DNA of 64,000 nucleotides, taken from positions 2,170,001 through 2,234,000 of the forward strand of contig NC_050736.1 in assembly GCF_014529535.1 (NCBI RefSeq), in the 5' to 3' direction. The translations under genes were made by a program, and so were the position numbers. Below the pieces are notes generated by a model, which was given only the letters and a program-made list of their open reading frames with translations, was not told where the DNA came from and did no database searches. Below, piece after piece: positions 47,330 to 57,475 of this stretch (its first letter is position 1; each line of letters opens with the position of its first letter). The stretch comes from Bradysia coprophila. Its lineage: Eukaryota; Arthropoda; Insecta; Diptera; Sciaridae.

Positions 47330-47690
47330 ATTTGAATGACAGTACTTTCGATGATTTAAATAATCTTCAAATAGTTAACCTCAATTCTAATAAGATGACA
47401 GAACTTCAACCCAAACTTTTCAAACATTTGAGACCTTGCATGCAGACATCATCTGAAACATAAGTTGCTGGAAATCATCTTTTCCCAAAATCAGTTGAGA
47501 GAACTTCACGCTGACCTTTTCGAAGAACTCATTTATCTGGAAACGATTTATATACACACAAATAGGTTCGAGGTAGTACCTGCAGACAGCAGACTTATTT
47601 CGAAATAATATTGTAAGGTTTTAATCTTTCCCTTAATCAGCTGAACCTTTTCGAACGGCTCTTAAATCTCGAGCCAAAAGAATTTTAATG
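47330..47690 (+). pseudogene. Leucine-rich-repeat gene relic, right
   Basis: Pieces VNLNSNKMTELQPKLF (about 47375), QNQLRELHADLFEEL (47495) and LETIYIHTNRFEVVPAD (47540) are LRR units broken by frame changes and stops. The style matches the relic at 42420, so both probably come from one duplicated LRR gene group. Confidence 0.55.
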
Positions 47691-47832
47691 ATTTCAGTGT
47701 AGTTGTTTGTATAAAAGAATTAACAGATTGTGAATTTTGTATCCAGAGCGAGGCAGGTGCTGTAACTCACACGAGTTTCATTTTTATGCAAGACATAACA
47801 AGCAAGAAATCTCTTCAACTTCGTTTATAGCA

Positions 47833-47990
47833 GGAGAGGGATTACGGCGTCAGTTCTCTTTTCTCTATTCAATCAAAACTCTTCTGATAGAGAACGATTC
47901 ACTCATCTTTCAGTGAAAGAGTGAATCGTTCTCTATCAGAAGAGTTTTGATTGAATAGAGAAAAGAGAACTGACGCCGTAATCCCTCTCC
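47833..47990. repeat. Perfect 72-bp-arm inverted repeat
   Basis: 47833-47904 (GGAGAGGGATTACGGCGTCA..CGATTCACTC) is the exact reverse complement of 47919-47990, with a 14-base loop. I see no mismatch in 72 positions. Confidence 0.93.
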
Positions 47991-49530
47991 AGGCAAAAGA
48001 ACGTACTATCGTTTGAAAATGAAAGAGATTATAGTTCGCTTTGTTTATTCTGAAAATTTGTTTTGAATAAAATAAAAGGAATGCGCAATTTATGAGAAAG
48101 CAAGTCAGAGTTTTATGATATATGCATAAAAATCGCAAAAATTGATTAAGAAAAACAGTCAGTCAAGGGACCTGACCCACCCGAAAAGTGTGGCCTAGTT
48201 TTTTCCTCAAAATTTAACAGTGTAAGGCTTGATTTCCACTTAAATTCTGTTAAATTTTTGTTGAGTGCTCTCACACTAAGTACTTTTTGTTGAGTGGACC
48301 ATACTTAAGCATTCATCTTCTTAATAGTGACCGTTTTTATCAGAATACAAAAAGTCTATGAATTATTCGGAATTCATCTCGAAATATTTTATTTAAATTA
48401 TTGTTAGCTGAACTAATTACGTTAATAATGTGTCCCTTGAATGACTAACTCTATTTTAAAACAGGTGAATGCTTAATCGAAGTCCCTGTGTACAACAAAA
48501 GTTGTTGTTTTAGCGTGGCTGCCACAAATTGAAGTATCATTTCTGTAACTTAGGAACGAGACAGTTTTTGTGATTATCCATAGTAATTAGTATAATGTTG
48601 CCTTATAGTCTAAATAATAGTCTAATTCATAGGTTAGACATAGAAATGTTACGCAGGGAACACATGAAACTTCCCATATAACTGACTAGCACAGCAATTT
48701 CTAAAGTGTAAATTATTCATCCAGAAAATGACTAACATTGCTTTAAAATCTTTATTCCAATCAAGAAAATATCTTTCCTGTACCAAGTTGTATATTTATA
48801 TAATGGAATACAGAAGCCATTTCGGCTCTTATAAAATAAAAGTGTAAAATTCGAATTAGCGAGGTATAATTCTATTATTTCATGAAAATTTTCTACCAAT
48901 TCAAACAAATTTTCCATCAAAACTTTAAAGAATTTATTCATTTGAGTTAATAGAATTCGTTTATGACATACATCTACAGATAAACGAACCAGAAGGCTCA
49001 CAGGCCATACTGTGAGCTTTTTGTTTATAAAAACTTTAAACATTTCCATAATAAACAAACTTGTATTATTACACACAAATCTGGCGACCAAAAGACGAAA
49101 TAATCTTCAGTCACATTCACATAAAATAGTAGAAATTTTACATAAAACACGATCGTTTCTTCGAAAATTATACATTTTTATGGTTTGAAGTTTTGCGGTT
49201 TGCGTTTTTAAGTTTGAATATGCTAATTTGTATGTTTGCAGTGAAAAGTTTGACTAACGACGATATAAAATTATTTTAATAGACTTTCAGATGGTTTGAA
49301 AAATTCCACCATTTCATCACTATGTGTTGAAAAGTGAATAACAAACTTTGTCACATGACGACAATGTTATAAACTGAGAGACAATAATCTTTTGATATAA
49401 CAGTGGATCAAAATGTATGTATACGAACAATAATGTTGTACAACTAAACTTCTTTACCAGAATTGAAAAAAGTTCTTTTGCTAGGACGGTTCTACCAAGG
49501 TAAACCTTATATATATCACAGTCATCTAGT
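47991..49530. other. Gene-free stretch
   Basis: One minus-strand frame (48732-49091, 119 codons) has no recognisable features and is within chance expectation. The word AGTACTTTTTGTTGAGTGG (48278) repeats that at 8262. Nothing else is seen. Confidence 0.55.
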
Positions 49531-49533
49531 CGC

Positions 49534-50138
49534 TAGGGTGTGTCGTGTGTCGATTTCAATTTTTTTAGTCATTCCTGGTTCCGCCCTACCGCGATTCACC
49601 CTCGCACTAGCAATAATAATCAGCAATTTTTTTTTATAAGTCAATATAAGCTTGCACCGTCACTTTTTCAAAAATTTTCGAGCTACACGAGATACTTGGA
49701 TTATAGGTCCGAACCAAAAAAATCTACAGATGCTTTTGCAGAACAAAATGAGCTATCACAACAATAGCTTGAAAACCATTCACCCAAAAGAGATGATTTT
49801 TTCACATACAAAATTCTTGAAAATTCCACCTCGGTGAAACTTGGTGCTACACCAAAATGACGGTAAAACATTTTTTTAACTTTTTTTAATTTTTGTATGT
49901 TCTAGTAGACCCTCTAGATGCCGTACAGAGTGAAAACTCTGCAAAAGCATCTGTAGATTTTTTTTCGGACCCATAATCCAAGTATCTCGTGTAGCTCGAA
50001 AATTTTTGAAAAAGTGACGGTGCAAGCTTATATTGACTTATAAAAAAAAATTGCTGATTATTATTGCTAGTGCGAGGGTGAATCGCGGTAGGGCGGAACC
50101 AGGAATGACTAAAAAAAAATTGAAATCGACACACCCTA
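49534..50138. mobile_element. hAT-like non-autonomous fold-back element with exact 8-bp TSD
   Basis: The element starts TAGGGTGTGTCG and ends CGACACACCCTA. CTAGTCGC flanks it on both sides (49526-49533 and 50139-50146). An 8-bp duplication with TAGGG ends is the hAT signature. The arms are about 210-230 bp and nearly identical (GATTTCAATTTTTTTAGTCA, ATACTTGGATTATAGGTCCG and AAGCTTGCACCGTCACTTTT are all mirrored). Middle ~150 bp is unique. No transposase, so it depends on one encoded elsewhere. Confidence 0.92.
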
Positions 50139-50196
50139 CTAGTCGCCTCAAATCGAATATGATCAAAATTGATGTGAAATTAAAGTCTATAGTGGC

Positions 50197-50408
50197 ATGG
50201 TGCGAACAGACGGCTGTCATCTGTTATCGACAATGACAGCAATAACAAACGACAAGCTCCGCCTAATTAGGTCTAAAATAGCAAAAAGCATGTTCAAAAC
50301 AAATGAAGTAAAAGATTTCTGAAATCAATCTATGAAAATCTTTGATCAAATGAAGTAATAGTTTAAATAGTAAAACTGTTAATATGTTTGCCGTCTGCGA
50401 CAGGTTAG
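50197..50408. mobile_element. MITE family A copy
   Basis: GAACAGACGGCTGTCATCTG to GCCGTCTGCGACAGGTTA. The interior is very close to the copy at 25174 (GTTCAAAACAAATGAAGTAA, CTTTGATCAAATGAAGTAAT). Confidence 0.85.
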
Positions 50409-50563
50409 TCTTTCGATATCACCTAATGGATCTATGCTTCTTCCATGGATCAAACGGTTAACGTACGACTCCTTACTTTTTCAAAATAATTTCCATAATC
50501 TCAGAATTTTCACTATTTTAAACGACCGAACTACGATCCGAACCGAAGTATAAAAACTCCGAA

Positions 50564-50569
50564 TTTATT
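50564..50569 (-). terminator. AATAAA polyadenylation signal of the SDR gene
   Basis: Minus-strand AATAAA lies within 15 bases of the stop; another overlaps the stop codon itself (GAATAAAG). Confidence 0.5.
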
Positions 50570-50576
50570 TTGTTCT

Positions 50577-51593
50577 TTATTCTTTTTTGATCCCTGTGAC
50601 TCCTTCACTAACATCCCATAACCATGTTGCTGTTTCATCGCATTGAGCTGCTGTACTTTCTTTAGAAATTGCACAATCAGCAAAGTATTTACCTGTAACA
50701 CTCTTCAAATCTGGGTCTACAGCTAACATAATAGATGTTTGTGCACCAGATTTCGGTGATTTTGTAAACGGATGCAATGGTAACGCAGCATATTGTAATA
50801 TAGCCAAATTCCTTGACAATTCAGTTCGTACCACGCCTGGGTGTAATGAATTAGCTGTAACATTGGAATCTTTCAATCGTTTTGCCAATTCTCGTGTGAA
50901 TAAAATGTTCGCCAATTTCGACTGACAGTAAGCTGGCCATTTCGAATAAGATTTTTCGGATTGCAGGTCCTTACGATTTATCGTTCCACATTTATGGACA
51001 ATACTAGAAACATTTATAATTCGAGCCGGAGCGGATATTTTGATTGTGTCTAACAGAAGATTGGTCAATAAGAAATGTCCAAAATGATTCGTTCCGATTT
51101 GCATTTCCAGGCCGTCCTGTGTCGTTTGGCGATTATTAATAGCCATTACACCGGCGTTGTTGATCAATACGTGCAGTTTGGTTTCACATTTCTTAAATCT
51201 AAATTTTAACAAAATATCAAATTCAATTAAATGTGAAATTATCATCGAAATTGTAGAAACTTACTCTTCCACGAACATCCGAACGGATTCAAGTGAAGCT
51301 AGGTCCAACTTTTTCACAAAAACATTTTGGTTGCCCGTTTTTAGAATGATATCCTCTCTGGTCGCATCAGCCCTATTTAAATCCCGACACGCTAGATATA
51401 CTTTTGCTCCTCTATTTGCTAAATCCAATGCAGTCTCACGACCTATTCCCGTGTTTGCTCCAGTAATAATCACAATTTTTCCATCAATTCTAACGTCTTT
51501 ATTGAATTGACCACCTCGCGCCCATCGATTTATCAAAAAGAATACTGGCACTGCAACTGCTGCAGTTGCAATAACATACGATTTTGTATCCAT
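50577..51593 (-). CDS. Retinol-dehydrogenase-like short-chain dehydrogenase
   Basis: Two exons, 51593-51265 and 51198-50577, with a 66-bp intron; 316 residues. Residues 6-22 (YVIATAAVAVPVFFLIN) are an N-terminal membrane anchor, as in RDH11-14 enzymes of the ER. The Rossmann motif TGANTGIG is at 44-51, LACRD at 67-71 contributes cofactor choice, NNAG is at 123-126, the catalytic serine lies in INVSS (174-175) and the YxxxK pair is Y200 and K204 (AYCQSK). The arginine after ACR favours NADP(H). The family reduces retinal or other lipid aldehydes and steroids; the real substrate in this insect is unknown. A DRE motif lies just upstream, suggesting broad expression. The start at 51593 was preferred to one eight codons upstream because the DRE overlaps that region. 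Confidence 0.93.
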
Positions 51594-51605
51594 TTTTTCA
51601 CGATT

Positions 51606-51613
51606 TATCGATA
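51606..51613. promoter_or_regulatory. DRE-type core promoter motif TATCGATA
   Basis: The palindrome TATCGATA, the DREF-binding element of housekeeping fly promoters, stands 13-20 bp upstream of the SDR start. This close position makes the leader short. Confidence 0.4.
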
Positions 51614-52007
51614 ACACACAATGATTTCTGATAACTTATTTAATTTTCAGTCACTTCCTCTATCAACACGATAAGTGAATTACTTATCCTGGAGAATTCT
51701 TTATCGATTCTATCAATGAAACAAAATCAATGGAAAGAATGCTAATATGAACCAACATACGTCGGTGGCAGGTTTAAATGAAATGTGGGGTTTCTTTTTT
51801 CATAATACCTACCTACAGTTTTGTAGACACATGAATGTGTTAGTAAAACCGACTATCTCACGAGCACATGAAAATATTCACGTTGAAATCGATTGTTGTA
51901 CAGCGAACAATTTTAAATTCGTACGTATAAAGCATACTAATTACAGAATTCACAGTTATTGAATTAGAAATTCCAAGCGCCTCCAATTCAATTACATTTT
52001 AGTGGCA

Positions 52008-52149
52008 ATCAGGGACTATTTTTGGGCTAGCATTTTCCCATATTTAAAAAAAAAATTTTTAAACTTTTCAAATTTTACCCTTAAATAAAAAAAAATTTGG
52101 AAAAAAAAATTAAAATAAAGGAAAATGTTTTCCCAAAAGTAGTCCCTGC
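52008..52149. mobile_element. Small hAT-like hairpin element
   Basis: The ends CAGGGACTATTTTTGGG and CCAAAAGTAGTCCCTG are inverted and start with CAGGG; inner CATTTTCCC / GGGAAAACAT also mirror. No exact 8-bp target duplication is visible, so the superfamily call rests on the ends alone. Confidence 0.65.
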
Positions 52150-52233
52150 ATGTATTCCATGTCTAAAGCAGATTTTAAACTATATTTTTAAACAATTTTC
52201 TGAAAATCCATCCTGAATTACCCGTGTTATCGT

Positions 52234-52441
52234 GTAACCTGTAACATCTGTTATCGATAACGACGACAAAAATGACGGTGACAAGCGCTGGGTAATATGG
52301 TTCTTTATATAGTAAAATGAATGTTAAAAGAATTGAAGTACAAGATTTGAAATCAACAGATTAAAAATACTTTCATCGATGGAAGTAATTGACCAAAAAA
52401 TAATAATTATTGTCATATGTTTGATGTCTGTAACAGGTTAA
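52234..52441. mobile_element. MITE family A copy
   Basis: GTAACCTGTAACATCTGTTATCG through ATGTCTGTAACAGGTTAA; the interior GAAGTACAAGATTTGAAATC is shared with the 37952 copy. Confidence 0.85.
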
Positions 52442-52453
52442 TTTTCGGTGTTA

Positions 52454-52559
52454 AGGAATCTCGCGCCGCGTCATTCACAATAATTCACAAAGTGACATCT
52501 TCCTTATACAAAATGTGTCAAAATGTGAATTATTGTGAATGACGCGGCGCGAGATTCCT
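52454..52559. repeat. CpG-rich inverted repeat with 36-bp arms
   Basis: AGGAATCTCGCGCCGCGTCATTC and CACAATAATTCACA on the left are mirrored on the right, ending CGCGGCGCGAGATTCCT. Loop about 34 bp. The GC-rich CGCGCCGCG tips stand out from the AT-rich surroundings. GGAATCTCGCACAC words of similar look occur near 55836. Confidence 0.85.
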
Positions 52560-52570
52560 AGCAACCTAAT

Positions 52571-52800
52571 TTTCATGTCCGGAGCGATAGCGGAGGACTT
52601 GACGCAGTCTAACCCCCAAAAAAAGAACGAAGAATTTTTTTTGACACGCGGCAACTAATTATATGCGAGAATTCTACTTTCGCCAAAATGTCCGATATCT
52701 GGAGCGATAGCGGAGGACTTGACGCAGTCTAACCCCCCAAAAAAGAATGAAGAAAATTTTTTGACACGCGAGAACTCGTGAAATTCACGTGAAACGCACG
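52571..52800. repeat. Tandem pair, ~112-bp units
   Basis: ATGTCC..GGAGCGATAGCGGAGGACTTGACGCAGTCTAACCCC occurs twice, at about 52576 and 52688, each followed by an A-run, GAA(C/T)GAAGAA and TTTTGACACGCG. Confidence 0.85.
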
Positions 52801-52945
52801 TCAAATAATGAATAACTCTCGAACATTAATGATATAAGTGTGATAAAAGCAACAACTGTTGATCATTATGCTGAGGCTAGTTTAATGTGTTGCTTTATTT
52901 AAAATAACTTCCAAATTAATTCAGGGACTGCCATTGACGGTATAC

Positions 52946-53100
52946 TATGCATCGCCCAAAACCACTTACAGTGCAGGTGTGACGCAAGTCCTGTTATCCA
53001 CTTACAAAAGAACTGATATCGGTGTAGGTGACACTTACAGATTCGACACGCAAAAAGATATGCGTCACAAACGGCAGGTGATGACGAAAATACTAAAGAG
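52946..53100. repeat. Dispersed repeat family B copy
   Basis: Nearly the same as 38450-38590: ATCGCCCAAAACCACTTACA, GTGACGCAAGTCCTGTTATCC and TCGACACGCAAAAAGATATG. Confidence 0.8.
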
Positions 53101-53436
53101 TCATAGATTGTTACTATCCATGCTGTAATAAAAAATAAATTGAATTAAATATTTTTTTTATCGGACAACTGAAATACCGGCTAGAGAGCTGCCTTGTTTC
53201 CGATAAATGTCTGATCAATATGAAAGAGATTTTATCACCGAAACGTAACCAACGGTATCAGCAAGTTAACACAGTTGATCGAAACGATTAAAGTTATATT
53301 TAAAGTCAGTGACGTGGATTTTCTATAGTACAATATAACTACGATCGACGATATTTGATTTAATTTCAAATCCATTTTAATAATCATTTGTAACTTTCGG
53401 TGATATGGACACAGAATAAAAATTGTTTTGTGACTC

Positions 53437-55089
53437 TTATATCTCGCCCAATTTCGAAAGAAGGTTTGTGTAAACATGTATACCAGCCAAGTATTCATCA
53501 GCATGAACGAATTCATTGTGATCGTGTAGCAATAGTGGTGTATTTATCAATGGCGAAAATCCAAATGAGGGAATGTTTAACTAAAAAGGAAAACTCAATT
53601 ATTTTGCTCGTTCTTCATGTAAAAATAAATTTACTCTTCGTAGGAATCTCGCATCGGTGGCTCCTGCCAATACAGTTGGAACGACTTCCATGCCCCTATT
53701 ATATGGTAATGGAATGCATTTTGAATGATCTGTTAATTAGTTGATTTCACTTCGCGTTGACTTACAGCTCCCTTGTTGTACTTTGAAGTACCATCCAAAC
53801 TGGATTTGTTGAGTCGGCAACCGAAGCTGGTGCTTTCGGTGTTTTTAATAAATAATTTTTTGCAATATCACCACCAGCTTCTTCGCACCATTGGTCAATC
53901 TTGAACAACAAAGAACATTTTCATTGAGGTCCCATCCAAAGGGAAGTTCTGAATTATTTCTTAAAATTTACTTTAGCTTCAAATTCTGCATGATCTATAT
54001 CGACATCCAAACGAATGTCGAAAGTAGCTGTGAAGTCTGGAGGAACTACGTTGCTTTGAACACCTCCTTTCAAAATGGTTAGATTAATGGTTGTTACTTT
54101 TCCGTAAGGAAGGCTGTTGGTTTTCATTCGCTCCACTTCTGATTTTCGCATTTCCATAAGTTTGCTAATTAAATACGAGAGTTTTTCACCAGCAGTATTT
54201 TCGTACAGAAACGATCCATGGCCTGCCGGTCCATTACTCACAAATTCAATTTGCCACGGACATCTCTCATCATTATATACACTTATTTCATTAGTAGGTG
54301 AAACACCTGCTTCATCTAAAGCATATCCAACGTTCATAGCTTTAAATTCGTCGGTCTCGACAAATCCAGCCATTCCTAGAGCTCCGCCAGTTTCTTCGTC
54401 AGGTACAAATGTCACATGAATCGTTCGTCTCAATGATGTCACGTTCTCGTGTTTAAGTGCTCGAATAGCTGCTAAATATATCATTCCAAGCGACTTTGTA
54501 TCTTGAGTTCCTCTTGCAAAGATTTTTCCCTCTTCATCAATATCAGCAGCAAACGGTGGATGAGTCCACATTTCCTCGTATACCGGAACTACATCAGTAT
54601 GTGAATTTAACATAATTGATGGAAGATTTGGCTCTGATCCAATCCACGAAATTATAACAACCGGGTTTCTGTCATTAACGGGATAGACTACGGAGACGGG
54701 CAAATCTAAACTTTCCGCTTGGCGTTTGAGAAATTGAACACACGGCTCTATTTAGTTAGAAAAGTTAGTTTTTGCGATGAAGTTTATAGAAATGGATTTA
54801 TTTTTTACCATAATCAATGTCCGGATGAACTGTTGGTATTCGTAAATATTGACGGAATATTCGAATCTCTTCATTACCGTACCATGGCGATGTTTCTGGT
54901 AGCTCCGGTAGTTCAAATGAGAATACGTCAGTAGCTTTTGCTCTTCGGGGTAAGTAAATTCCCAACAAAACACCCACAATTATTATGCTTTGTTGGGATG
55001 AGGTAGTTAATGTAAAGTTCACGATTCAATTAAAATGCCTACCATGCAGCTACGAACACCAATAATCCTATTAGAAATTTTTTGTTCAT
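53437..55089 (-). CDS. Aminoacylase-1-like M20 metallopeptidase with membrane anchor
   Basis: Six exons: 55089-55043, 54987-54809, 54747-53972, 53899-53766, 53695-53635 and 53580-53437; 446 residues with all phases consistent. Aminoacylase-1 hydrolyses N-acyl amino acids and uses two zinc ions. Seen ligands: H125 and D127 (NSHTDVVP), D158 (GTQDTKSLG), catalytic E193 and zinc-binding E194 (PDEETGG), E221 (ALDEAG) and a C-terminal histidine at 418 or 420 (LLLHDHNE). The dimerisation lid phrase GPAGHGS is present. Canonical ACY1 is about 408 residues and cytosolic; here about 30 extra N-terminal residues form a membrane segment (FLIGLLVFVAACIIIVGVLL, 5-24) with basic residues on both sides. That anchor depends on exons 1 and 2 being joined as modelled. 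The substrate may therefore be at a membrane, for example fatty-acyl amino acids, but this is inference. Confidence 0.92.
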
Positions 55090-55099
55090 TTTAACAACG

Positions 55100-57380
55100 T
55101 TTATGTACGGAAACAGCAATGGATCTGACAATCCACACACGATTTAGAATACAAGTTACTATCTTAATAAGTTTTGAAGGCAGTTAACATTATTAGCATT
55201 ATTAGCTTTATCAAACATAGTAAATACTTTATCCATTAATAACCAATTTACCGACATCGAAAAGAAATCTTTATGACGATTGTAATTGATTGAAAAATTG
55301 CAGGTAGTCATGAAAACAGTCTTAAAAAGAAATACCGCCGTATGAAACAAAGCAAAACTCGAAATTTCTGAAGTTTAGCATTAGTCACTTATCGCTTCGT
55401 AGATATTGAGTGGAAGACTTTCCACAATGATTTGCAATGAACAAAAAACAAATCAGCGTCACGGACCTTCTAAGGCCAGGGAAATCGATTTTTTTCAACG
55501 AGGTGGATATATGGTAAGGCAGTAAGAGCCTTACTTAGCCATCAATAATTTTGACCCAACGCCGATTGGTCAACGGAAAGAGAAAAGTGGTCGCGCTAAA
55601 GGAGCCTTAACCTGTAACATACGCCTATTGTTATAGCCAGCAATTGTTATTGATCAGTGTCAAATAACGGTCAATTTCACAATGCTAACCTCAAACAATG
55701 ACAGCTCCATATATGTAACATTGTGGTTAGCTTTGTGACATCTCAAACGACATTGACAACGATGTATTGTAACTAAGAAATATACAAGGGACGAAAGTAA
55801 AAACAAGTCGATCTTGTACGAAACTAAGATGGTGTCGGGGAATCTCGCACACGCGATCATAGTATGCGTCCTTTTACGACATGTAACGAAAAGTCATGAC
55901 TGTGCGAGATTCACCACTAAGATGTGAATCTCGCACACCATGAATTTGTGTGGTGTGCGAGATTACCCTACCCCACTAAGATCCCTTAAGTCGTCCCGTG
56001 AGAAGAAAAACATTACTCTCTTGGCAATATAACCCAGAGAAATTACAACAAATAACGCCTGTAGGATAATGACAACGCCATCTGTTATAATTTATATGAC
56101 TTAACAAAGAAAAAAATTCTTAATTAACTGTATAGTCCATGGCAAGATATAAATGGGCTGTTGTAATGCGCGGTCTAGCACAATAGTTCGATGCTAATGA
56201 TACCTTTTTATAAAATGGTTGACTATGATTTACTTGTGTTTCACAAAATGTTGTGCCTATCACAAAACAGATGGCCCAGGTTTCGAAGCATTTTTGAGTT
56301 GTTAAAGAAAGGAAGAGTTGGCATTTATAGCGAATTTTCGTGCCACTACACATCTGATTCGGTTATATATTACTGTCTTACGAAGTGAGTAACTGATGAT
56401 AAACATTCCTACAATATCCTCAGGCCACCGTAGTATCCTGAGGCCAAAATAAAGCTCTGTTAAGTTAGTGTTTCAACAACGCGATTGTCTGTTATGAGAG
56501 AAGTGATGTTATTCTGAATGACGTGAAACGTTTGTATGTGCCCGGATCATGTTCCGTATCCATACCTCCGCCCATATATTTACCTTGGTCCAGGTAACTT
56601 TATTTCTCAACAAATCGGTTTACAATTGTTGTTTTCAGAACGCATTTATATTTGTTATAATGGTTGTACAATTGGGAAGCAAAGTTAGTTAGTTAGAGTA
56701 ATATAAAGACAATTTCGCACGAATAAACTAAATTGAAATTTGTTTTACTGAAAATTGATGAAAAAGATAAGTAATGAAATAACTAGAAGTTGCGGGAAAT
56801 CGCTATTGTATTGAAGATATACACACAAAGAAAACAACAATGAAAATTAAATTGCTGCAACGGCGCTGCGAAATGTGAACTTTCTCATGTCTTATCTGGG
56901 TGATGTATTAAGGGTATTTTTTCACTGGTGGCTTTACTGTTCGTAAATTATTACTTTTACTAATTAGTGCCCAATTTGTGCTGACGATTGACATCAGCTC
57001 AAAGATTTTGTAGTTGATGGGTCTTCAGTCTTGTCATCAGTACAGAGAAAAGCAGTTTCTAAATTCACGCCGTAAATCCGCTGAAATTTATTTTACAATT
57101 TAATTGGTAGTCCACTGATTCACACAAAATTCAAATTCTGAAGCGCACTTATTGCGTGAATTCATTTTTGCACGTGAGCGAATACAATTTTATCTCGAAG
57201 ACGTGACCATTTTATTTCGAAAACCTGCTATACGACCATAGCGGAGTAATTTGAGGATTAAATTTTGATTGATTCCATACAAAATTGAATCGTAAATTTT
57301 GAACAAAAATGAATTAAATCCTCCTTCATTTCTAATCTTTCTCAATAGTAACATAAATTCAACTTATCTACCAAACCAAA
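55100..57380. other. Gene-free stretch with small hairpins
   Basis: No gene is supported. 55836-55970 holds nested hairpins around GAATCTCGCACAC and GTGTGCGAGATT; 56420-56450 has an inverted CCTCAGGCCAC / TCCTGAGGCCA pair; TTAACCTGTAACATACGCC at 55609 may be an eroded family A end. Confidence 0.55.
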
Positions 57381-57383
57381 TTG

Positions 57384-57391
57384 TATAAAAA
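57384..57391 (+). promoter_or_regulatory. TATA box of the GMC oxidoreductase gene
   Basis: TTGTATAAAAACAC lies 85-92 bp before the ATG at 57476, allowing a leader of about 60 nt. Confidence 0.55.
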
Positions 57392-57475
57392 CACAATTAA
57401 TGTGCAATATTTAGCAGAAGTGCGAGTTGGATTGAAGGAATTAGATTGTCGTAGAGAATTACGTTTGAAGCAATC

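Noticed and set aside
42310-47690. One live LRR gene spanning the receptor
   Set aside because: Repeat pieces change frame and hit stops between splice-less boundaries, and an unrelated intact gene lies between.
48732-49091. 119-codon minus-strand open frame
   Set aside because: First true ATG leaves 105 residues; no motif, no partner exon with matching frame was found.
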